Shown piece by piece: positions 48,201 to 58,326 of a stretch of 64,000 nt of DNA; position 1 is the first letter of the stretch, and every line of letters begins with the position of its first letter. Source of the stretch: Acanthaster planci. Its lineage: Eukaryota > Echinodermata > Asteroidea > Valvatida > Acanthasteridae. The stretch spans positions 645,670 through 709,669 of the forward strand of contig NW_019091422.1 in the NCBI RefSeq assembly GCF_001949145.1, read 5' to 3'. The notes beneath the pieces are model-generated. The model was not told where the DNA came from and made no database searches. It worked only from the letters and a program-made list of their open reading frames with translations. Both the position numbers and the translations under genes were made by a program.

Positions 48201-49542
48201 CAAAAACGTCATTCAGTGTCCTTATCATATGTTGAACTAAATGTAACAAATACTTCAAGGTGTTGGCTAATAACATTTGAAAAAAGTGACTAAAACATCC
48301 GTATTTGGGCCATGGATTAATTTTAATGAAGAGACTTATTAAATATTGAGGAAATTGTACAACAAAATTGTTTTAAGTTTACATGCATTTATCAAAAAGA
48401 CAATCAGCCTCACCTCAGTGTAAAAACTAGTGATCATAGTGAACTTTAGGGAATAAAGGTTTATTGAAAAAAAAAATGAAGATTTGGGTAGATGTGGTCC
48501 AGTAAACCTCTGAGGCAACGATTTCACTTAAAAATTCAGCATGCGCAGACTTTCAACTGTTGCCGCTATCCGAATGCATACGATCAACTTCTCTAATCAT
48601 AAAACTTTACTGTATTTGCCCTTGGCATTGCCAGGAGACATGGTAGAACACACTACCAGGAGAATTCTCAAATTCTGCTGTGCAATTAACATTGGCAAAG
48701 GACAAATTTGATTCAAAGGTAACTGTCTGATTACCTAGAATGACAACCTGGCATCAGTCACGTTTTCCAATTTACATGTACATTAAAAAATCTCTAGGCT
48801 AGTTGCGACACAGGCAAATTAACCAATTTGAGGTACAAAGTGAAGGGTAATCCTTTAAAAAAATTAAAATCTAGTTACAAGGAATTAGAAATGTTAAGAG
48901 AAAGTTGGAAACATGTTTCCTAAACTCTCATATTTGGTGGATTAATTTAGGTTAACACATTGTTAAATAAATACAATATAGGCTCATCAGAAACAAATAA
49001 GCAAACAAAATAAAACAATACAAAGTTGTAAGCAAGCAAAATGCGAAGGTGTATCTTTAAACAAAAAATTTCAACAAGGCCTAACTAGCCTACCAAATGT
49101 TTCTATATTCTTCGAACATCGTGCAAGAATATGAACGATTTTCACGTAAGCATGTAGTATAATTCGTGTAATTTGGAAAAGGTTGAACGAGGTCTAACGT
49201 TAGATGGCTAAATAAGGGACCTGGCGACTGTGCGCATGATATACGGTCACTGGCGTTACTTTTGTAAAACAGCAAAATTTTATACACACAGCACTGTATG
49301 TAGATAGCCTTTCTCTCCAGCGACTTCCAGACTGCCGACTTGGCCTGGCCTAGTTTCGTCTCGATTTCCCGTATGACCTCGGGGACTTGACCGTCGCTGG
49401 ATGATGACCCGTCAACCGGTGCGCCGAGCCCGTCCCTGCCCGTGGAGCGCATCGCCCCGTTCTCGGTGACCGCTTCATCGTCCAAGGAAATCGAAACCTC
49501 TTCTGGGTCTTCTGTCAGCGCAATTTCCTGGCCGTCTTCCAT
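39215..49542 (-). CDS. AAAP-type multi-pass membrane transporter (amino-acid-transporter-like), 18 exons, complete
   Basis: Predicted 589-residue transporter. Exons in transcript order: 49542-49290, 47661-47620, 46919-46846, 46270-46193, 45457-45385, 44990-44852, 44252-44187, 43881-43758, 43382-43283, 42777-42719, 42419-42355, 42217-42062, 41522-41480, 41281-41176, 40605-40512, 40384-40315, 40191-40088, 39338-39215. All joins are GT-AG and in frame; total 1,770 bases including TGA. It has an acidic 84-residue cytosolic N-tail (MEDGQEIALTEDPEEVSISL), then about 11 hydrophobic spans. The first carries ACILGTGILGLPVTLSHSG, matching the first-helix signature of SLC32/36/38-type transporters. The long loop after span 7 has two cysteines (DYC, MHDC) and an N-S-S sequon, so it may be lumenal or extracellular. 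The first donor (GTGTGT at 49289) is weak but is the one that keeps frame. Exon 46270-46193 has an alternative donor 9 bases upstream, removing VPN. Substrate unknown; I could not match it to a named human gene. Confidence 0.82.
39888..39997 (+). repeat. Dispersed repeat, copy B (transporter last intron)
   Basis: Partner of 3226-3332. Chance translations of the two copies still resemble each other (DYAVVIFPQRW here, [11 protein letters not shown] there), which is how the pair was noticed. Not recognised as part of a known transposon protein. Confidence 0.6.
40905..41000. repeat. Foldback element in transporter intron
   Basis: Arms 40911-40945 and 40961-40996 are reverse complements with few mismatches (AATTTGTC, GTCAGTGCAAC, AGGTCGTA, CTTG in each). 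The spacer is about 15 bases. It lies between exons 41281-41176 and 40605-40512. Confidence 0.75.
41843..42012. repeat. Inverted repeat beside a transporter exon
   Basis: Arms GTTGTGGTCATAAGTCGCAC / AGGTCC (from about 41846) and the complement of GGACCTGTGATGGACCTGAC / CACAAC (ending 42012) flank a centre of about 110 bases. It lies in the intron just 3' of exon 42217-42062. Confidence 0.6.
42444..42663. other. Assembly gap (220 N) in transporter intron
   Basis: Run of N between transporter exons 42777-42719 and 42419-42355. These exons join in frame (…EFDKTQ|IKCFMW…), so the gap appears purely intronic. Frames crossing it are artefacts. Confidence 0.98.
43482..43711. repeat. 16-bp tandem repeat in transporter intron
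   Basis: About 230 bases made of a 16-base unit close to CAAACTATTCAATAGT, alternating with a CAACAGT variant and with a few shortened units. In the intron between exons 43881-43758 and 43382-43283. Units are continuous, with no unique spacers. Confidence 0.9.
47662..49289 (-). other. Transporter intron 1 (1.6 kb)
   Basis: Intron between the cytosolic N-tail exon and the tiny 42-base exon that carries the start of span 1. A/T-rich; no exon, repeat family or RNA gene recognised in it. Confidence 0.65.
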
Positions 49543-50764
49543 TGCTATTTATCCCGCAATAATTACTGGATGTTGTACCCCAGCTGTCCTAAAAGGACAT
49601 ACTTGGATTCTGCGGCATAAGTCTTTGATGGAAAGGTGCAAACCTCAGTGAAATAAATCCTGCGTATCGGGCTCAGGCTCCTGAGGAAAATTTTGACAAG
49701 TTGCAACCACTGTAAATGGCGCCCTCTCGTGGCCAGATGTCGCTTGGATGGTGCCCAAACGATGCAGCAGATGTTCACAAGAAAAGTTTATCAGACGCTA
49801 AGGTACCAAGCTGTGCTTCCTTCTAGTTCTACACATGTTCACCGTCTTCTGCCGAAGGTTTGCGGAAAGCTGTCAAATTTCCAGTAAATTTGTCCAATTT
49901 CTCATCTGAAACCACTGTAGCTTTCAAGCAGGTAATAATTTAACGTATGAAGTTATACTTTTTAGCTAATTTATCAGACTAGATAGTCATTTGAAACCCC
50001 CAACGACATCTAGAGTCGGTCGTAACTTAGGCCAGGATGGGGGGGGGGCGTGTACGTTGGGCCCTTGGGGTTAAACCCATATGAAATGTTTGGAATTAGA
50101 GTTAATGTTTGATACAGTATTCATAAATTAGTCTAAATCCTGAAGATAAGCCTGTTTTTTCAAGTTGAATTAGGCCTAAGTTTTCCTTTTTTTGATAGGG
50201 CTTAGCCTACCGGTTAGGCTGAGAGAATGAAAGTTTCAGATTTGCGTCCCAAACATTTTGGAAAAGCACGAGGCTTTTTTTCATTACTCAATTTTAAAAT
50301 TTTTAGCAAGACGTATGCTTAGTGATTGTGCACGGTGAATACCTGGAGCAGTGCGTATCGCCGTATGCATGTATTGGAGAATTTAATCCTTTGTGTGGTA
50401 GGCCAAGGTAGGCATGCACCTTTATACCCTTTTACTGCTCCTTTGTGATTAGGGATTTGAAATGTTTTTATGATTTTTGGTTTAAAGTTTTGTAAATAAT
50501 GAATTTTTATTGGCAGGGTGTTTTGAAGCATGCAGGCGGTGGACGAAAATCTAAAACTTTCATTCTCATGGCTTAACCATGGTTACAGGGGTTGGATGAC
50601 TCCAGTGAAAAAGGATGAATTGTCCTGAGTTGACGCTGACGCTACTGCTCATCAGACCTTCCCCCAAGCATTATTTCATTCTTTTTTAATCGGTAACGTG
50701 TCTGACATGTCTGATGGCATTGTCTTATCCTTTCATTTGCTGATACATGTACATAGTCGCAAGT
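49543..50764. promoter_or_regulatory. Divergent transporter-ESD intergenic region, probable bidirectional promoter
   Basis: 1.2 kb between two divergent start codons. ESD probably has a non-coding first exon: a plausible donor (AAGCAG|GTAATA) lies near 49930, and an acceptor (ACATAG) ends near 50756, nine bases before the ESD ATG. That would leave only a few hundred bases for a shared promoter next to the transporter ATG. No TATA box was assigned. Inference from arrangement and splice-site appearance. Confidence 0.4.
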
Positions 50765-53700
50765 ATGGCCACAACGATTACTGAGGTCTCCGGTAACAAG
50801 AGTTTTGGAGGATGGCAGAAGACTTTCAAACACGACAGGTGTGTGTTGGTTTATTTGTTTCAAGAGTTGACTTCATAGTAAACTTCATGTCATTTCTGTC
50901 ATTTTGTACCTAGTCAATGCTTTAAATAGCACCTAAATCAGTTTCAGTTGTGACCAAATTTTTGCTAATGCGATCATATTTTCACCATCCAGTTGCCATT
51001 TGCGACTTAAGATAGCTTAAAAACTACATACAAAATGTACTTGAACAATAAAAAAGCAAATGATTTTGCACTCAAAGTACGTGTACTGTACATGTACATG
51101 CAAGTTGTGTGATGTGCGTGTGCCGGCCGTGCTGGATCATGATTCCACAGCATGGATGGACGATGTAAACACAGGGTATTCATACTACATGTGTGTACGT
51201 ACGTTCATGAATATTCAGCGCACGTGATTACTAAACTTTCATAAAAGTGCTGGCGCCTAGATTTTTCCCCATTTGGAGCCAATGGCTACCAAATAAGTTT
51301 TTTCTGTTAAAACAGTAAAGGGTTGTACCCGGTGCAAAATTTTAGTCAAATAGTCTACAGTCACCAGACCTGAAAGTCCTCAAACCTACAACTGTTCGAG
51401 GACTGAGGACTGTTGGAGTGATGATTGTGCATTCTTGTGAATTATCAAATATATGGATACTAAGGAAATTTAAAGAATTTTGTGTGCACGTTGTTGATTG
51501 TGTTAAAAAATATCAGATTTTCTGTAGTGGGAAGTGTTTTTATTTCTTAGTATTAAGAGGGACTTGTCACTGAAATCTTGAATGTGTAGAAAAGAGAAAT
51601 GGAGGAGTGTTTGGATGTGCTGTTATTGTTTTTTGTGTTTATTTTGCAACCAGATGAGAATGTCTTCTGGTGAATACCGCTCCATTAATGAAAGCTTCTG
51701 TCTCTTTTTGGCACAGTGGAGAGTTGAAATGCTCCATGAACTTTGGAATTTACCTGCCGGCCGAAGCCAAGACGGACAGGCTGCCCGTGCTGTACTGGCT
51801 GTCTGGTGGGTTTTGGACATTTTTTTACGGAATGTCTGCCTCGCTCTGTTTTTACTCTGCCACATTCAAAATGTAAACGTACGTACCTGACTTGATCTTA
51901 CGGCTCGAGATTATGGGAATGAATCCTTGCTGTAAATTATGGCTTTGTTTAGGAAAGAATTCCAGGTGGACGCTGCTTGACATCCTTACACAAACCCTAC
52001 AAGACTGGACAGAGAAGAATTCAAAGTGTTTTCTAAGTGAATACCTCCATATTTTCACAGCCGAATTTGACCTTTGAGGATTGATTTCATTGCTTCCAGA
52101 TGGCTAATTGGTTACTGTGGGGGAAATTAGGAAATAAGGAATTCTTTCATTCAGTTGTAGCTGGGTCACATGGTAGTCAGTGTGGCAGTTGCGTTGTTTT
52201 GTTTTGATTTCAAATTTTGTGATGATGACAGGGCCTAGGTTGAAAATCCCGTTTGGTTATGTTTGTACGTGTAGCATGTGCAAACAAAAAATATAATTAT
52301 AAAACCCTCAGGAATTTGATGTCCCGTTTTTCAGTTAAGACAAGCTTGGATGTCAAGATTTCAGATTGTGGCTTCTAAATGCCAGATTGAGCCCGTCAGC
52401 ACCACGGCTCACTGTAGCTTTGGTGCGACTGCACAGCCGGCGAAGGAAGCAGCGAGATAACTTGAAACAGTGAGGCTGAGACAGGTGTTTTTTTCTTTGT
52501 CTTTAGGACTGACTTGCACCGAGGCCAACTTTGCCCAGAAGGCCGGGGCCCAGGGCCTGGCTGCCGAGAACAAGGTCATCATTGTCATGCCTGACACCAG
52601 CCCACGTGAGTGGTCTCTATTGGGCCTGTGCGGAAAAGTTCGAGGGCGGTGTTTAGCTTTTACTTGGGCCGTATTTGAATCGGCAGGCCATGGCAGGGAA
52701 CGATGCGCTTGTCTTGGGGAAAGTGGCTGGGTCCGCCCGTCAGCGGCTTCCATAGGCAGTGTTATAGATCAGCCACAGCCATAACGCTCTGACGCAGCCT
52801 CACAGTGGCTAAATGCAGCCTTCGACCAAATTACATCACCTCAAAGACATTCTGGATGGGCTGTGTGACCAATTTTCATATGGAAGTGGACTTCCAACAA
52901 TATGCACTAATGGAGAACACATTTTAATGCATGGGTTAAACACATCAGATTGCGGTGAGATAAATATTTTATTGGTTACCATTAGGTCATCTTGGTGTCA
53001 CAAGTCGGCACTAATTTTGTAACGGTCTACAAAACAGTAATGCTGAATGCGAATGCTAAGCAGAAATTGGTTGAGAATCAGCTGCAATCTTTATAGGTTA
53101 CATACTGTTGCATCTGTGGCCGATAACTGGTTTTTCTAAGCAAACTCTCTGTTGCTGAGCAATTGTTTTGTGCTCACTAGCTCAGCGAAATCAGCTTGGT
53201 CTTCTTGGACCCAAATACCGTCTTTCTTGTCTGTCTCTTCAGGGGGCTGTAACATTGAAGGAGAGGAGGACAGTTGGGATTTTGGGACCGGCGCCGGGTT
53301 CTACGTCGACGCCACCGAAGACAAGTGGAAGACCAATTACAGAATGTATTCTTACGTCACCAAAGAGGTACGTTCAGCCTCGGTTGCCACACCTGCCGTC
53401 GGGCAATTTACGTCTGTGCAACACCTGACATGCTGAATTAGCTTTCGTTTACATGTAACGGTCAACTTTGCTCTGTTAAATGCAGCTGCCGGAGGTCATC
53501 AATGCAAACTTCAACACGATTCCCGACGCCATGTCCATATTTGGGCACAGGTATGCCGATTTACATTTTCTCATTCAGTTGCGGGACAAAGCCTACCCAG
53601 TTCTGTTAGGCATTTGTTATGACTGGTGTTTGTTTCGTTTGTTTCTGTGGTAGCATGGGAGGCCACGGTGCATTGATCTGTGCCCTGAAAAACCCAGGAA

Positions 53701-55522
53701 AATATCGGGTAAGAAGTCTGTTTTTTTTGTTGTTTTTTTCCAGAGTAATTTTAGAAGCTTGAGACACTTTCTTTTTGCATATTTTTGGTCAAACGGGAAG
53801 ATTAACCGTACTGTTCTGCGGGGTCAATTCCTCTGTGTCTGCCCTCCATCCTGAATTGATCACATCTCCAATGTCCACTGCTTTCCTCCTGCAGTCGGTG
53901 TCCGCCTTTGCCCCCATCTGCAACCCCATGCAGTGTCCGTGGGGCCAGAAGGCTTTCAACGGCTACCTGGGCTCCGACCAAGCGAAATGGAAGGTCAGTT
54001 CATAAATGGACAAATCACATCTGTGCTCTGCACTCGGCAAAAGCAGATTGTTGAGGAAGTGCAATGCCATTTTTTTGGAAACTCTTTGGGCAGATGCTCC
54101 ACTTCTAAACCATTTTTGTTTGAGGGTGATATGCTGGTGTCGAAACCTTTCCAGTGAAGGTCGCGCTTAGTGCTTTGCGATCTTGTCCCGAGTTTGTTAC
54201 TTTGGAAAGACCAGGAAAAGAGATGAAGGTAATTTCAGTGGGCTTTTGTCTGCTCAAGCCCAAGGCACACCAGGAGAGGAACATTTTTTTCTTTCACTTA
54301 CCCAGTTTGCGTTGTCTTCCTAGGAGTACGACGCCTGTGAGCTGGTCAAGGCTTATCAGGGCCCACCCCTGGATATCCTGGTTGACCAGGTAGGCTTAAA
54401 GGAAACACTCGAGGAAAGTGTTGACCTCACAAGAGCAGCACCTGTAACCCTAACACTCCTCAGTCCTCCAACAGGTGAAGGATTGAGGAGGGTTAGGGTT
54501 AATACTTTTAAAGCAAGCATCACAACCACAAACTAACTGCATATAGCTGAATTTCTTTCCTTTGGGTCTCATAAGCAGGCCACAGCGCCCTCAATTGTCT
54601 GGGCGCAGAGCCTATAGATACATGTAGTTCCTTGTGCCATCTTTAGATTAGCTTTTCCGCTTTCTTTGGGTTGTCACAGGGAAAAGCAGACCAGTTCCTC
54701 CTTCAATCTCAACTCCTCCCGGACAACTTGGTGGCAGCGTGCACCACCAACAAGACGGCTATCACCCTGCGCATGCAAGAGGTAGGACAGGACACCAGAC
54801 TTGTGCCCTTGTACATGTACACCATTCCCCGTGTCACCAAACTCAAGGTGTTCTGTCGGTAGCTTTGGATCCCGATCACTGGCACATCTGAAGAGCGCAA
54901 ATACCTGATGTTCAAGGTGCAATACAGCGCTACTCAGAAATAATGTACACACTGGTGATGTTTCGTACCAGTGAAATGGCTCTGTTTGTGCCGTAACCAA
55001 AAAAGGAAAGTTTCTTGATCTCCAGTGAGTCTTGTAATTGTTCACTCTCTGCTAAACAGGAAAGATTTAATTTACAATCCTTAACTTCAATACGAGTGTT
55101 GCCATCATGTCTACTATGTTAACAATAGAGGTGAATGACCAGAGTCACTTGTATTTGGTTGACAGTCGGTATATACCCTACGTATGGCTATGGCTAATCA
55201 CCACAGCATGCCACAACCAGAAGCCATAGCCAAATACGCTTCATTCAGTCTAAGCCCTTGGGCCATCCCACTCCAAAAGAGACCTCTCATCGCCCAATCA
55301 TTCTCCTGGGTCACTGCCGGTGACCGGGGGTTGGACTTCCTGCCACCCTCAAGGACTCGGGACGCCCAGCTCTGACGATCTTCTCTTGCCGTTGCGCCAA
55401 AGTCTTGGTCAGTCTCTTTCCTCTTGTCTCCCCCCCCACAGGACTACGACCACAGCTACTACTTCATTGCGACCTTCATGAAGGACCACGTCCGACACCA
55501 CATGCGCTACCTCAGCGCCTGA
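50765..55522 (+). CDS. ESD: S-formylglutathione hydrolase / esterase D (10 exons, complete)
   Basis: Cytosolic alpha/beta-hydrolase that hydrolyses S-formylglutathione to formate and glutathione, the second step of glutathione-dependent formaldehyde detoxification. Exons: 50765-50838, 51717-51805, 52507-52605, 53243-53367, 53486-53550, 53654-53708, 53895-53993, 54324-54389, 54680-54781, 55442-55522; 855 bases, 284 residues plus stop (human 282). All joins are GT-AG and in frame. Features in order: [44 protein letters not shown], nucleophile elbow [10 protein letters not shown] with Ser151, [14 protein letters not shown] with Asp228, and [12 protein letters not shown] with His262. These align with the human Ser149-Asp226-His260 triad with a uniform +2 shift, so the enzyme looks intact. 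The start [20 protein letters not shown] aligns with the human N-terminus. Confidence 0.97.
50839..53242 (+). other. ESD introns 1 to 3
   Basis: Introns 50839-51716, 51806-52506 and 52606-53242. They hold scattered short reading frames but no recognised gene or RNA. Confidence 0.6.
53486..53708 (+). other. ESD: ESD nucleophile-elbow exons
   Basis: Exons 53486-53550 and 53654-53708 split the catalytic serine codon (AG|C) of GHSMGG between them. The intron is 103 bases and precisely phased. The catalytic serine is residue 151 of the model. Confidence 0.9.
54445..54502. repeat. Short hairpin repeat with TTAGGG ends, copy B
   Basis: Nearly perfect 58-base palindrome: TAACCCTAACACTCCTCAGT on the left pairs with the complement of TTGAGGAGGGTTAGGGTTA on the right, with CCAACAGGTG at the centre. 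In ESD intron 8. Probably a tiny foldback element rather than an interstitial telomere, because the TTAGGG unit is not tandem. Confidence 0.7.
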
Positions 55523-56220
55523 TTCACCCACCGACAGCCGATGACGCAGGCTGGAGCTTGTTTCAAACATCTGGTCGCCAGTCTGACAAATAGCCCTATC
55601 GACCTGCATTGATTTCAAATCAAAGTATTTATGAATGCAACACACTCAGAAGTTTCAATGGAGGGTTTGCACAAGATGCCATCTTGGTGGTAAAGCCATT
55701 GTTCTTTTGGGCACACTGATTGATAATATGATTGTCATGGAATTAACACCTGTAAAAATTATATGCATTGCAAACCGCAGTGAAAATACTCCATATTTGG
55801 GTAGTATACTGCCCTCTGTGGGTCTGATACAATTATGTTCATTATGTCTACATCAAGCTCGTCAGAATTCTGACAGTATGATTTAGTTTCTGCTGCCATT
55901 TAGTGACAACAGAGTTGCTTGTCAAAAATGCTGTGACCAAGTTTTTTTTAAACTTTCGTCTAATTTATAATAGGCTTCATTCATTTTGTGACCATGAAAG
56001 CAAATTGGCCTGCATAAGAAAAAAAAGTCTCACAGTTGTATCAAGATGTGTGGATTTCCCAAATTACAGAAAAAATAATTTTGTTTTCATCTACTCCTGG
56101 TGTATCAACAGAAGTGATCCTGTAAACCATATTTTTGTGGACAATGACCATTTTTCCTGATGTGTTTCTGGTTTTAATAACACACGAAATGAAAATAAAA
56201 AGAAATGACATCAAGCTATT
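55523..56220 (+). other. ESD 3' UTR with polyadenylation signal
   Basis: Sequence after the ESD stop with no coding content. AATAAA at 56194-56199 is the first good plus-strand polyadenylation signal and would give a 3' UTR of about 690 bases. Confidence 0.5.
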
Positions 56221-58326
56221 GGTGTATAAAGGTCATACTTTTATGATGTTCCCCGACCCCCAAATCAGTTAAAATGGAAATGAAATAAGAAAAAAATAGT
56301 CACATTTCTAAGAAAAATCACGGTCTGTTTTGGTGGAAGTGGCTTTAAGAATATTACCCCAAAGATGTTACACTGGTTCCCAAGCCACATTTCTATATAA
56401 AGTTTGTATACATGGCAGGTTACCTTTTAAATCGCAAGAATGAAGGTGAGAGTTTCTTTTTTTAAGCTGGTGCTCAGATCTGCCGACCTTTTGGATTCAG
56501 AAATGGAACAAAATTTTTGATAAGTCTCGGATCTGCAGACCAACTTGGTACCGATATAAATGTTAAAAAAAATTGTTTTTTTGCTCCGCTGTCCCACCGA
56601 TTACGAAGCTCCCGATTTCAATTTTGTGAGCTCTGGACTTTGGCGGCTAGTGCCAGCAGTAAAGGGATACCTCTTTTTCTGTTTTTTTTTTTTTTAATTT
56701 ATTCTTTCCCCTGACTTGAAGACCCTTATTTGTTTCTCTCAAGACCATAGAAAATGCCTTTTTCCGCCTGCACCTCTAAATTTGTCTTGTAAAAAATCTG
56801 AACACCAACTTATAAAAAAAATGCTCGCCTTACAATTGAAAGAAAACTCTTAGAGAGGTAGGATTCAACAATGCGCATAGCAAACCCTACAAGGACACAC
56901 ACCAAACAGTGCCGCACAGCCACAACTTGCCCGGCAATCATGCACCTGTACTGATATTAAAAAAACAAAGAAACAGTGCTTACTTTTTGCTGCAGATGTA
57001 TCTGTGTGCTTATAATATACAGCTTAAGCTATACACTACCTGAAAAACTGACAATCTGTGAAAAAGCTGAGCTAAAAAAAACACGAGTTTTTAACCAGAT
57101 GCAGACGGCATCAACTACATTTTTGGTCATGAACAAACCACAAACCAGTTTTTAATTCCAAATCACTGAATTCAAAGTTACTTTCACTTAAAGCAAGTTA
57201 AAATTTTACAGCAGTTGCTCGAATTTCAATTTGATCTTGTCCTCGAGAATCAAAGAATCACAGTCATCACGTAAAATCACAACTAAAATGCTCTGAATGC
57301 AGCGCAGGTTTTTCGGGTTGAAGTACTGTACTACGTGCATTGGTCTGGATATACTGCCATTTCAAATCGCAATGTTACAAGCGAGAAAAGAAGCTGGGGA
57401 AATAAAAGTGCCAAACTGAAACTTAACGACCTTTGAGTAATTCATAACGTGGCAGGAGAATTCTTTGTGTATTTTGCGGGGTGATTGTCAGGTGGAATGC
57501 TTTCAATATCTTTGTTTGGTCACAGTGGAAACAGTACTGTTGTAACACTATGGCAACATCATTATTTGGCGGGTATATCAAACTTGTAGCTATGAGATTT
57601 TAACAATTTTAATGAAGTTTAAATATTATTACCTTTGCTAAAAAGAACTATTTACATACATCACCAAAGAAACATGAAACAGAAGGGTGTGATTTAAAAC
57701 CTACGTTTATTTTTCAGATATTTAAAGTACTACAAAAAGTATGTTTTTAAGGGAATAAAAGTCGGATTCCCCCCCCCAAAAACAGAGAAGCATCAAATTG
57801 ACTTTTGAACAAGCTCGCCGTTCTCCGGTGACATTACTTGCAGGTGGGTTTTGTTTCTGGTGTCTTCTGTTCTCGAACGTGATGGGTTTCATGAAATACT
57901 TGATCATGTACGGTGTACAGTCACTCTGCAAAAATATCTCAAGGCCAAAACTTCTCGGATTTTCTCCTCCCGTCCCCATGCAGTGGTTTCCCCAAATTAC
58001 ACCACTTGGTGAATAGGGATTCTAAACAAAAAAACCCCATGAAGTCTGTTTTTGATGGACGGCATGGGCATTGCCAGGATTTATTCTGCGGTGGGGGGGG
58101 CGTGGGAAACAGCAGGAAACTTGCAACCAGTGACACCAGAGGGGGTCAATTTTGAGGTATTTCAAGTATATTGAGGATTTTCTTCCTGATTCCTCGGTTT
58201 TTTTTCTTGGTTAAATTTCAATTTTCAAATTCCTATTTTGAGTTTTTGATTTTGGCCTTCCCTCCCCCCCCCGGCAATTCCCAAGGTGGACGGTGGTCAA
58301 TTTTCACTTCTTCGCTCATTTAGTTT
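56221..58326 (-). other. Convergent intergenic region plus 3' UTR of the membrane-protein gene
   Basis: No coding exon recognised. A minus-strand AATAAA (plus-strand TTTATT at 57706-57711) could terminate the membrane-protein transcript about 620 bases after its stop. The rest is A/T-rich intergenic DNA with a T tract near 56682-56695 and C/G homopolymer runs near 57770 and 58086. Confidence 0.4.

Noticed and set aside
54445-54502. Interstitial telomere
   Set aside because: Only single TTAGGG units at hairpin ends, not a tandem run.
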